Assembly (NCBI GenBank): GCA_029379385.1
Contig: CM055608.1
Location: 19,776,350-19,840,349 of the forward strand
Source: Quillaja saponaria
Lineage: Eukaryota > Streptophyta > Magnoliopsida > Fabales > Quillajaceae
Reading direction: 5' to 3'
Length of the DNA: 64,000 nt
Below the pieces are notes generated by a model, which saw only the letters and a list, made by a program, of their open reading frames with translations, did no database searches and was not told the origin of the DNA. Within the stretch, counting starts at the first letter, position 1. Every line of letters starts with the position of its first letter. Made by a program: the position numbers and the translations under genes. Of this stretch, positions 36,466 to 47,222 are shown piece after piece.

Positions 36466-38939
36466 TCCTCCTTCACCTTCCTTTCTTTTCTCTTTATCCA
36501 AACTCTCAAATAAATTTTTAATGTACTTGTCAATAAATTTTTTTCTGTCCTTTTTCAAAACAAGATTACAAATTAGTTGATATCTATTTTGCTTCAGGAG
36601 AAAGTAAAATTTAAATTACAAAATATTTTTAATAAATTAAACCTATGTACATACTAGCTCGAAATATAATGTAAAAACAAAATAGTAAAGAGATTATATG
36701 AATGTGAGAAAGTAAGTTAAAATGACAATAAGAGTAACATAATTTACAGCAAAATCTACTAACAATGTAATTTATTTCAAAGAGATGAAACTATAAAAAG
36801 AAAAAAAATTCATAATTTTTCTTAGATTTTAAATTTATGTACTAAATTGTTTAAGTAAATATTCATAAAAGGAGGGCAGACAAATATGAAAGAAAGATGA
36901 GAAAGAAATATTCATGTTTTGGAATAAAAACGGAATATAAAACACATTTGATTTTTTGAAATAGTGATAGGTAAAATTTATGTATCACCATTTCAAAAAC
37001 TTAAAATGTTTCAAAACTTACTTTACAAAGAAGAGACAAAGGTGAATTGAAGAATACAGGTGGAAGAGAGGAGGTAGGTAGTGAGCTTTATGGGTAAATA
37101 CAACTGTATTGCTTGGATAAAAAATGAGTTGTCTTAGGAAGTGAATGAGTTATTGAAACTTTGCAATTACCGACAAAATATACATGTCAATCCTCCCTTA
37201 TTCTCCTCCCCTCTTCTCCTTTTCTCTCTTCTTTTCTTTCTTCAAATTTCCAAATAGACCCTTAATATACTTGTCAACAAATTTTATTTTATTTTATTTT
37301 TTCTGTTTTCAAAACTAGATTACTAACTAATTGATATCTATTTTACTTTAGGAGAAAGTAAAATTTAATTAAAAAACTATATATTAAACTAAACCTATAA
37401 TCATAATAGTGACATAATGTGAAAAATAAAGTAGTAAAATGATTATATGAATGTTAGAATGTAAGTGAGAATGGCAATAAGGATAGTAAAATTTATAACC
37501 AAATCCAATAACAAAATAATCTATAATCATAGTAGCCTAAAATATAATATAAATACAAAATAGTGAAGTAATTATATAACTATGAGAATGTAAGTGACAA
37601 TAGCAATAAGAGTAGTAGAACTTATAGGCAAATTTGATAATAAATTCAAAGAAAACAAAACTAAAAAAAATTATATAAAAAATTAAGAATCATTTTTTGT
37701 CTTTTAAATTTTTGTATTAAGCTATTTGGATAAGTATTTGTAAAAAAATGATAGATTGATATAAGAAGATACATGAAAATAAAATCTTTATATTTTGAAG
37801 CAAAAACAAAATATAAACAAATCTTGATTTTTGAAATAGTGATAAGCAAAAATTCCCTATCACCATATCAAATATTGAAAAATGTTTCAAAACATCTTTT
37901 ATAGAGAAGAGAATAGGGTAAATTGAAAAATACAAACAATAGAGATGAGGTAAAAGAGATTTTCAAATATATTGATTTGGGAAGGTAAGTTAGATTACAA
38001 CTGTATTGCTTGGGAAGATAATGGGATGCATTAAGAAGGTAATGACTTATTAAAGATTTATAATTGCCGATAAGATATACATATCAATCATATCCACTCT
38101 CTTTTCCTCCCTTTGTTTCGCCTCTTCTCTCTCTCTCCAAACTCCCAAAATAGACCCTTAGTGCATTTGTCAACAAATTATTTTCTGTTCATTTCTACAA
38201 TAAGATTGTGAACTAATTGATATCCATTTTATTTCATGAGAAAATAAATTTTAATTAATTTTTTTTATTAAATTAAATATAAAGACATACTAGCTTGAAA
38301 TATAATGTAAAAAACAAAATAGTGAAGCAATTATATGAATGTGAGAACGTAAATGACAATGACAATAAGAGTAGTAAAATTTATAGGCAAATCCAATAAC
38401 AAAGTAATCTATTTCAAAGAGAAGAAAATTAAAATTAAAATTAAAATAAAAACTTAGAATGTTTCATCGTTTTTAAATTTCTGTATTAAATTGTCTGAGT
38501 AAGTATTTGTAAAAGAAGAGCATAAAGCTATATATATATATATCATAAAGCTTTGAAATAGTGATATGCATAATTTCTCTATCATTATTTCAAAAACTCA
38601 TGATATTTCAAAAACTCTTTTTATATAAAAGATAAGAGAGTTAATTAGTAATCATAAAAAAGATAGAAGATAGGGGTAGAATTTCAAAAGAACTAACTTG
38701 GGATGGTAATTTAAATAAGGATAAATATTGTATTGTTTAGGATAAGAATGAGTTGTCTTAGATAGTGAATGAATTATTAAAGGTTTGTAATTACCGAGAG
38801 GTTGAAATTATTTCATATCATGATTCAATTGTTAAAAATCAGTGTGATTTACTAACCTATAATCTTACCAACGATATAACGTAAAAAAATATATATATAT
38901 ATATATATTAAAATGATTATATAATATGAGAATGAACGT

Positions 38940-39480
38940 GATAATGACTATAAAAGTAATAGAATTTATAGGCAAGTGATGCTAACATGTCCTAGTCGTT
39001 GTAGTACTCACCTGCTACTTTCTCGATTTGAATTCTTCAAAAGTTGGTTTTCTCAATCCCTTTGCTCTTTTTGACACATGCAAGCTATTATACAAATTCT
39101 TCATCTCTCTATGTAAATTAGCTTAGAAATCGTTCACTTTACTTATCTGTAATCACATGAATCCAAAAACTAGCAAAGCCCAAAACAAAGCCGTAGTCAA
39201 AATGAGAAAGATTCTTAGTAACTCCCATTTTCTGAATCATCATTTTTCTAGTTATTTTATAATGCAATCATATAGTTTCTTGTCTTACTGTGCCCACTTA
39301 ATTTAAGTCATCGTTCTTATCACAGCCTCTTTGCAAAAGAGTTTCTCTATGTCAAACTAATTGTGAAGGTTATGCCTTTAATCAAGTGTTGGAAGAATGA
39401 CCAATGAAAATACTGAACAAACAATTCCAGCTAGGTGGGTATTAGAAACTATGACAAAGAAGGATGGAACACAAGAGAAG
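38940..39480 (+). repeat. Duplicated host-like segment, copy 1, with exon-like end
   Basis: About 39075-39445 aligns with 49780-50076 through acaaattcttcatctct, catgaatccaaaaac, aaaagattctt, tcaagtgttggaagaatg and gaacaa. At its end an ATG at 39397 opens 28 codons (MTNENTEQTIPARWV...) and meets a donor-like AAG|GTACAT at 39480. This looks like a 5' UTR plus first coding exon of an unrecognised gene or gene fragment. No later exon is identified. Confidence 0.5.
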
Positions 39481-40276
39481 GTACATATTTTCTTTCCTAT
39501 TTAGAAAATCTTAGTAGTATAAGAATCGAACAAGTCTTAAAGGTTTGATTTATTTAAAATCATATTTCGATTTTGATTCATGTATTGATGCATTGTTTTT
39601 TCATGTATGATTTGATTCATGTTTTTCATTGGGATATAAAGCTAATAGGTGTTAAATGCAACTGGAAGTACTTTGCATTTGCACTTGATTTTTAGTTTTA
39701 GTTTTAATTTTCTATTTCTCTCTATTTTGGTCCCTTTTAATTATTTCTTAGGTTTGGAGCTATGATTCATATATATATTGATGAAATTTTGTCATTGATT
39801 TTGGTGTTAGATGGGTTTTCACACAGATGGCCGAGTTTCGAAAAGCGATATGTTTTCTAACTTTTGATAAAGTATAATTTATAGTAGATTGCAGCATGCT
39901 ACCCAAAGTAAGAAAACTTTGATGAAATTGTTCTTTTATTAAATGACTTCAAAATTAACAACTAGATGATGGGCAAAAAAGACAGCTTCTTAATATTATG
40001 AGATATGGGGATCATAAATTTTTTATAATAAAAAATAGCATCAATATATGCTGTAAGATTAGAGAATTTTTTGAATATTAAGTTTTTATTCACCACCATA
40101 TTAAAATATTAACATAGCTTGACAAACTATACATGTTTCCAAGCTTAGGAAATATTTATGGATTGTGTTGCATGTTTTTTGGTTGAGCTCTTTGTTAGTT
40201 TTTTTATTATGAATGACTTCTACAATGAATGATAGCCGCAAATTTAACAAATAACTGGTATAAACTATGCATTTTT
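39481..40276. other. Non-coding DNA, possibly intron-like
   Basis: T-rich with no open frame of note. No acceptor or coding exon can be supported downstream of the exon-like segment ending at 39480. Confidence 0.35.
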
Positions 40277-41055
40277 TGTTGTAAAGTAAACTTAGTTTGA
40301 TAAAGTTATCTGATATTTTATTCAATCAAAGACAACTTTTTATAAACAATACAATAACAGCTTATTCCAACAAAATAGGAACCATTAGTCAACTAAATAG
40401 AAACATAATGAAAAACAGATTACTCAAGTACTCTGAAACTAACTCTGCAGACTTCATTTGAAGAACCTCAAACTCTTGATGAAGAGCTTGGAGCAGCACA
40501 TGCTTCGCCCTTACGTTGCCTTCATACTTCTTCTTTATGGAATCCCAAATTTCCTTGGAAGTATCTTTGCAAAGAATTGTCTCCAAGATTAAACGATCAA
40601 TGGCTTCGATCAAATAGTTCTTTGCCTTGAGATCCTTTAACTTCAGTCCTTCAAATTCTGTTTTCTAAGTATCTATCGCTGCTGCGCTAGCTGCAGGTAC
40701 TGGTATTCCATCTGAGACAACTTGCCAATACTCTTTAAATCTTAAGAAGTTTTCCATCAACATGCTCCAATGATCATAATGACCATCAAAGCAAGGAATG
40801 GCTGGTTGTGCAAAGTTTTCAAAAGCCATGTAGGTATTGTTGTTGCCGCTGCACTGCTATTGCTACTGCACTCTATTTCTTTCTCACTTTTCCCTCTCAG
40901 TAGCCTTGACACCACTGTAGTAGAGTAAAATTAGTTTGAGAAAGTTATCTGATGTTTTATTTAATCAAAGACAACTTTTATAGGCAGTACACTAACAGCT
41001 AGTTCTAACAAAATAAGAATCACTAGTCAACTGAATAGAAACATACTGAAAAACA
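40277..41055 (-). mobile_element. Tiny LTR element with 140-bp LTRs and only a copia gag fragment
   Basis: On the minus strand the 5' LTR is 41055-40916 and the 3' LTR 40417-40277; both start TGTTTTTCA and share aaagttgtctttgatt and ttttgttrgaa in order. One base inside the 5' LTR lies tggtgtcaaggc (40914-40903), a decayed tRNA-Met primer site. The internal 500 bases hold only the N-terminal part of a copia gag. Total 779 bp, in the size range of TRIM elements. Target duplications are not evident, so the ends are approximate. Confidence 0.65.
40389..40829 (-). pseudogene. Copia gag N-terminal fragment (UBN2 family)
   Basis: From the ATG at 40829 the minus strand reads MAFENFAQPAIPCFDGHYDH, then WSMLMENFLRFKEYW, the standard start of one copia gag family. 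After a stop near 40665 the frame continues AKNYLIEAIDRLILETI, CKDTSKEIWDSIKKKYEGN and LVSEYLSNLF, then runs into the LTR. Gag normally continues through a zinc knuckle and pol; both are absent. Upstream is a GCAGTAGCAATAGCAGTGC leader. Confidence 0.8.
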
Positions 41056-41640
41056 TATTACTTAGTAAATAAGCTCCTGAAAACTAAGACACTAGAAACT
41101 CCTAAAGACTAGGACAATAGAAAGCAAACTTCAATAGATAACAAAGAATGTTTCAACTTCAACATTCTCTTTATCTGGATATAAAAAAAGGCTCATTAAA
41201 ACATATGACGCTTTATGCTCAATCATTCTGGATAATGCTTACATCATTTGTCTTACGCAAATCCATTATATGTGAAATAAGAGAGAAATAAATCAAAATT
41301 CCGTAAATTATTGATTCGACCAAAAAAATAATTTATTGTGCTAAATTACTAATTGAATTAAATCCTAAGGAGCTAAATTTCGGAGGAAATGGGCCTCTAG
41401 ATGCAGTATTTCTCTAATGATTCTTTCGGGGCTGTGGCTTGTCACAAACACTGAATTTTATAGTTCTATATTCTAAATTTTAAAAAATATCTAAAGATAA
41501 ATAGTTTTTTAATTTCGAAAAAGAATTAGACATCACATTAGTTTATGAATTATGAAGTTCATGCAATAATTGGTTTTTGTATATGAAAATAATGGCCCAT
41601 TTCGTTAAAGGAGTGATCTATTTTTCACCTTCAATATATT
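41056..41640. other. Gene-free AT-rich DNA
   Basis: Nothing recognisable on either strand; no open frame above background. Confidence 0.4.
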
Positions 41641-42144
41641 TCCCTTCAAAACATCTACTGATTCTTTCCTAATTCTTGCTACGTGTGTTGCCATGCTTCC
41701 TTCTATGGTGACACATTTTTTATTTTATTTTTCTAAATATCTCTAGAAATTGATGGGAATGTTGCATGTTTAATGAATCTAAAACCGAATAACTACAATA
41801 ATTACTACTACGTAAGAGCAGCATGTTGCTCTTTTCTCTTCCCTACTAGAAATTATATTCTTGTTTCTTACTTAATTCCTGCTCTGTATGTTTCCATGCT
41901 ATTTTTTTTTTCCAAACATATCTTTAGAAACTGCTGTAGAAACTTGTGTTTTTAATTTATCTAAAATCATTATTCGGTACTACTGTTTATAGCAGACTGA
42001 ATTAATTAAGATCCAATAAATACTCATCTTGTAATAGTTTCTTCTAGGAAATATGCTTTTGCTTATTTCCTAATACCTAGTACACATGTTGCCATGCTTT
42101 CTTGCATGGTGACATGCGTATTTTTTTAAAATATATCTTTAAAA
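41641..42144 (+). repeat. Degenerate tandem repeats of about 195 bp
   Basis: Anchors gttgccatgcttcc (about 41697), gtttccatgct (about 41889) and gttgccatgcttt (about 42088) are 192-199 bp apart, each followed by aatatctctagaaa-like and atctaaaa-like phrases. Related sequence continues after the CACTA element (about 46976-47200), so that element sits inside this repeat series. Confidence 0.6.
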
Positions 42145-42529
42145 CAATCATTATAAGAAATTACAGTAACCATGTCTGCAATTTGACAGACTCAGATAAA
42201 CACTATCTGTGTCTATTATATATATATATCTACGTCCGCAATAACGTAGACACATAAAATTAAATTAAAAAAAAATAATTACAAACACAGATACTATTAT
42301 GTAGACGCATTTACTGCTTTAATTTTGGAGTCAATTTTCTCCAAAATATTTGTGTCTGGACAAGCAGACGTAGACACAAAAAGAATTTTTTTTCTTTATA
42401 ACACGCATCTACGTTTGCTATTTAATATACTTACATCTAGACTGACAGAGGCATATACTTTTACTCAAATTAAACCCAACCTGTGAATTTATTTTTTTCC
42501 TTCTCCCTCTTTCCTCTGCAATGAAGCTT

Positions 42530-44880
42530 TATTTCCCTCCAAAAACTTTCACCCTCCAAACTAGTCTCCCAAATTGAAATCTTGGTCCAACTTCGTACTG
42601 GTCTACCTTGGAATTTACTGAAAAGTTAGGGTTCTTCCACTCCTAAGTTAGTGATTTTTAATTTATAGATCTTAAGTAAGCTTGTTTGCCCTTTATTTTC
42701 TAAAAATATGATTTCTTAGGGCAATTCTTGGGTTAGGGATCTCATGTTCATGAACATCATCTATGAAAGTTGGATGTGTTAGATTTGCTTAAGAAAGTGA
42801 CGGATTTTCGAAAGTAATATTTTCTTTCCTCTTTAATGCCAGACTAATAACACTGACTCATCTTACTTTTAATATTGTTCCTTTATTAATTTGGACTATT
42901 TGGCCTTGGTATTCGATGAAATGGGTTCGGTCCATGTATAGGTTTTGCAACAAAGAAACTCCTTTCAGATGGATTTAGCATGAAATTTTGGTGCCTTTCT
43001 CAAGTGGGTTTTTGGGAGTTGTATTTCTCTTGCTTATACATGAGAGTTTATTTCAACTTTCAAGAATTGGGTTTCTTTTCATTGATGGGTTCTTCTATAC
43101 AATTGTAGCTGTCAATTGGGTAGAGTTCGCATTATCTTATAGTTGTTCAAAAATGTGTTCATTTAGGTGGTGGTTGACATTACTTGATTTTTTGATGCCT
43201 ACGAGTTATGTTTAATATAAAATTCTGATCATGCTAAGTAGTCTTTTGGTTTTTTACTTTTTGTGTTTATCTCGCTCAGTCATCATGCTTATTGTACATC
43301 ATTCTATTTGTGTTATGGCCACAATCTAATGTGTAATGTCTATGGTGTTATTATTAGTTTTATTAGACTAGCTTTGCTCTCTATATTGTTTTAAGTTATA
43401 TCTATAGTATTTATAATGTATAGTTGATTTGATACCTTTCAACTAGATTGTAGTAGTTCACTATGGCTTGTATTTATGTTCTGGTTTTAAGCCATCAAGA
43501 TTTTATTTCATGTTAATACTCAAATTTAGCTTTGTTTGAAAATTGTGGAATTGAGTTAGTGCTTGATAATCATTATAGCCCTTGTTTTGAGTATGAATTT
43601 TTTTTTAGTATATTTCCTTTATCTAGCATTTATAGGAAGAAAGTGAGATATTCATGTCATTTAGAATATAAATTTGGCAAAGTAAAATTCAGATTTTGTC
43701 TAATCAGTAAAGCAATACTACCTGATAGGCGTTTGATGTTTATACATGAGCAGATAGTTTGATGAAATATCAATGGTTATTGATAAGTGACGACCCTCTC
43801 TTTTATTATTTTTTTTCTTTTTCTCTGAGAGTAGATTTCGTGTACATAGGTGGAAAAGCATATCATGTATTTTGGTGAAAGATACTAAACTGGCTGCTAG
43901 GTTAAAATGTTGACTTAGAGGCCAGTCTGGTTGTAAAAAAACATAAAAACATATGAATAAATACACACAAAAAAACATATAAATAAATAGTCAATGCAAG
44001 CTCGTCTTTCTAAACTAGATGATGACAGTAAGAAAGAAAAACAAAAAAGATACAAACTAATGAATTTTACAGTTGATTAGTGTCTAACTAACTTCCTATG
44101 GCGGTGATTAACCATCCTCACATTGGAAGCTTGTCTTGATACTTTGTAGTGTAAAAGATGTAAGTGTGTTAGCTGAATCCAGAGAATACAAGTGGATTTG
44201 ATACCTAGCTTTGGTAGGACATCATCTTACTTAGTTCTAAGAATTACATTGGAACTACAATAAATTCTATCGATTAAGGTGAATTTTTGAGTCTTTAGTT
44301 GAAATTGGTTTATGCAAATTAGCACAAGTAGCTTAAGTAAAGAGTAAATTGTTGAGGAATGATGACTTTTGAATCTCAATATGAGGAGAAAAGTTACAGA
44401 GGAAGCTAGTTTTGAACTTGCCTTCTTGGTGCTTTCTTTTAATAAGGTTCATTGTCAATGGTAAAGTTTTTTTTTTTTTTTTTTCCTATGCATATTTAGT
44501 CATTAATACTTGGAGAATTGCTTTTGTAATTTGAAATGTGACTTGTTAATCAGCTTTCTTCGTGAAGCTCACTAGCGGCAAGAAAAAATGCATTATTTAT
44601 GGCTTCGGGAGTTCTATCAACTCTTAGCAAGTATTGAACGAAGTTGCAGGGTCTGCAGCTTCTGCCACCGCTACTCATAGCTTCACAAAGGCTTTTTCTA
44701 CATCTCCATCTCTTTTGGGATCCATTCCAAAACAAATGGTGCTTATACATGAATTAATTAGGAGAGAGTCATTCCATCGTCTCCCACACCACCACACCTC
44801 AACCATCTTCGGTATGTATTCTTTTAATTTTATTTTAATAATGCAAAAGTTTTAGTTTATTATAGTTTAAACACAAAAAG
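42530..44880. other. Interior of the CACTA-like element, possible captured gene debris
   Basis: This part is less repetitive. It includes exon-like text (for example 42600-42660 gttagggttcttcc and 44560-44760), but no protein is recognised on either strand. The open frames at 42988-43215 and 43718-43978 look like chance hydrophobic runs. A poly(T) run lies at about 44467-44484. Confidence 0.35.
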
Positions 44881-44909
44881 TTGCTAAGATTAGGGGGCAA
44901 AACAGTGTC

Positions 44910-46270
44910 CATTTAGGATTCTAGGAGTACCGACATGATGATGGGGACAAATAAGCCTTATAGGAAAAAAAGAAAATCTATTTGGATTAACGGCTACAAT
45001 ATTAGGCTAAACTTTGAGTTTCAAGACAAAAACTTGACAAGATTTGGTTCGGGGGTCAAAACAGTCAAATATTAGTTCGTTTCAGATTCTGATAGTAACG
45101 GTACAATCATAGGGATGAATAAGACCTGTTGAAAGAAACAAAAACCTATTTGGATTAATAGTTAGGATATTAGGCCAAATTTTGAGTTTTAATGAAAAAC
45201 TTGTTAAGTTTGGGTTCAGGGAGCAAAATGATCAAATACAAGTCTGTTTCTAACTCCAGTAATACCGACATGATTATGGGACGAATAATATCTGTAGGAA
45301 GAAATTAAAATCCATTTGGATAGAAGGTTAGAATATTAGTTTCAAGGCAAAAACTTGCTAAGTTTTGGTTTAGGGGGAAAAACGATCAATACTAGTTCAT
45401 TTTAGATTCAATAGTATCAGCATGACCACGAAGATGAATTAGACCTATAAGAGAAAACGAAAATCCATTTGGATCAACAGTTAAGATTTTTGGCCAAACT
45501 TTGAATTTCAAGGCAGAAGCTTACCAAGTTTGGATTCGGGGAGCAAAATAGTCAAATACAAGTCTGTTTTGAATTTTGGGAATATCGACACAACCTTGGG
45601 GATGAATAAGATTGTAAGAAGAAATAGAAATCCATTTGGATACATAGTTAAGATATTAGGTCAAACATTGAGTTTCAAAGAAAAAACTTGCTGATAATTT
45701 TTAGAAAGGGGGAAGGGGGGAAGGGGGAAGGGGGAAGGGGGAGGGGGGAGGGGGGAGGGGAGGGAGGGGGGAGGGGAGGGAGGGAAGATGGTCAAATACT
45801 AGTTTGTTTTAGATTCTAGTAATATTGGCATGACTGTGATGATAAATAAGACCTGTAAGAAAAAATGGAAATTCATTTGGATCTACGATTAGGATTTTAG
45901 GCCAAATTTTGAGTTTATAGACAAAAACTTGTCAAGTTTTGGTTTAGGGGTCAAAATGGTCAATACTAGTTCGTTTCAAATTCCCATAGCACCAGCATGA
46001 CCATATGGATGAATAAGACCTGTAGAAAAAAATAGAATCCATTAGGATTAACGATTAGGATATTAGGCCAAATATTGAGTTTTAAGACAAAAACTTGTCA
46101 AGTTTAGGGGATAAAATGGTCAAATACAAGTCTATTTTGAATTTTGGGAGTATCAGGCACGACTGTGATATGAATAAGTCTTGTAGGAAAAAATAAAAAT
46201 CCATTTGAATTAATGGTTAGGATATTATGCTAAACTTTGAGTTTGAAAACAAAAACTTTAAAATTTTTGC
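44910..46270 (+). repeat. Eight tandem copies of a ~166-bp unit in the CACTA-like element
   Basis: The phrase atttggattaa occurs at about 44981, 45149, 45315, 45468, 45635, 45875, 46042 and 46204: spacing about 166, except 153 once and 240 where a G-run has been inserted. Each unit also contains gatgaataagacctgt, attaggccaaac, gagtttcaagacaaaaactt and a ttcgggggtcaaaatggtca block. Non-coding. Confidence 0.88.
45717..45786 (+). repeat. G-run microsatellite, (GGGGGAA)n to (GGGGGA)n
   Basis: About 70 bases of only G and A with at least ten runs of three or more G. It sits exactly where the other ~166-bp units have a single ggggg. It could fold as G-quadruplex on the plus strand. Confidence 0.92.
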
Positions 46271-46975
46271 TTCATTTGTCCAAGCTAATTAATTAGATGT
46301 TTAACTAATATGCATATTAATTTAAGTATAAATTTATAACATATTTATTTTTATTATTTCAAGTTCCACCTCCTACATCTTGGGCCTTCGCACCTCAGTC
46401 ATGCTGACAAACAAGCTTGAGATGACAAAAATTTAGGATTTAAAGATAAAAATCATTAAATTTATTCATTTATTATTTATTATAAATAATATTGTTACTA
46501 TAATTTTTGTATAATATATTTTTATTTATATAAAATTTGAATTTAATTATAAAAAATTCTTTTGAAACAGACATTTACAGATATTAAATTAAAAATAAAA
46601 TAAAATAATTAAATTATGATTAACATATGCGTCCGTATTTTGATTATTTGCGTTTGCAAAACATTTTGCAAACTCAAATAAAATTTAAAAAAAAAATGTG
46701 TCTGTTGTGCAGATACAATTGTATCTACGTTTGCATTTCAGCATCTGGACGCCAAACTTTGATACATGGCAACCAATTATTGGCATTTCTAAGTTGAGTC
46801 TGCCTGGCAGATGCATAAATACAAATTCAGTTAAGTTATAGGTCTGTATAGATGCAGAAAATAGTATTTGAGTTTAGTGTTATTGCAACTGCTCACCTAG
46901 ACACAATTAATTATTTACATCTGTATTGTGACCTTCTGCATCTGTATTTGACAGATAATACATTTTCTTGTAGTG

Positions 46976-47189
46976 TGCTATGAAAATTAGCGTGTTTACT
47001 TTGTCTGACATATCAATAACTTCTACCCTTATATCTGGTTGAATAGCTAAATTACAGTAAGTCCGCATTGTATTAGAGCAACAATGTTTTCTCTTTTCTC
47101 TTCGCTTTTAGAAAATGAGGTTTTGATTCTTTCATATTTCCTTCTATGCATGCAGCCAAGCTTTCCGACGGTGCATACCCACGCACACA

Positions 47190-47222
<33 letters not shown>

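Larger units (their letters stand above)
25500..38930 (+). repeat. Irregular tandem array of a 0.6-1.5 kb AT-rich unit
   Basis: An anchor like taaatttttgtattaaattg followed by tttgagtaagtatttgtaaa recurs at about 25766, 25990, 30731, 32163, 33422, 33985, 35342, 36830, 37705 and 38472. Each full unit has the same order: anchor, a gaaatagtgataggcaaaattt block, an aaccgagaagatatacatatcaat block, a pyrimidine-rich tract (for example 31095-31230, 34375-34470, 35760-35810), a gacccttagtgtatttgtcaac block, and an aaatccaataacaaaataat block. Spacing varies (about 560-1490), from internal deletions and insertions. Copies are strongly diverged. No protein is encoded over most of it. The hAT element 26471-30561 splits one unit. 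Confidence 0.85.
42149..46975. mobile_element. CACTA-like (EnSpm) transposon, non-autonomous
   Basis: The right end reads cattttcttgtagtg (46961-46975), the complement of the classic CACTACAAGAAAA terminus. The left end reads cattataagaaat (from 42149), a decayed version. Near both ends are repeated cgtagacac/gtctgcg-like phrases typical of CACTA subterminal repeats (for example 42220-42420 and 46630-46950). No transposase is recognised inside. The 3-bp target duplication is not intact, but the flanks aaaac and tgctatgaaaattagcgtgtt align with an unbroken neighbouring repeat copy (atctttagaaactgctgtag at about 41922), supporting insertion here. Confidence 0.75.

Noticed and set aside
25500..38930. 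CRISPR-like or short-satellite array
   Set aside because: Units are 0.6-1.5 kb, divergent and without regular short spacers; this is eukaryotic nuclear DNA.
43718..43978. Hydrophobic minus-strand ORF of 86 codons, and a similar one at 42988-43215
   Set aside because: T/A-rich text inside the CACTA-like element gives chance hydrophobic runs; no family match.
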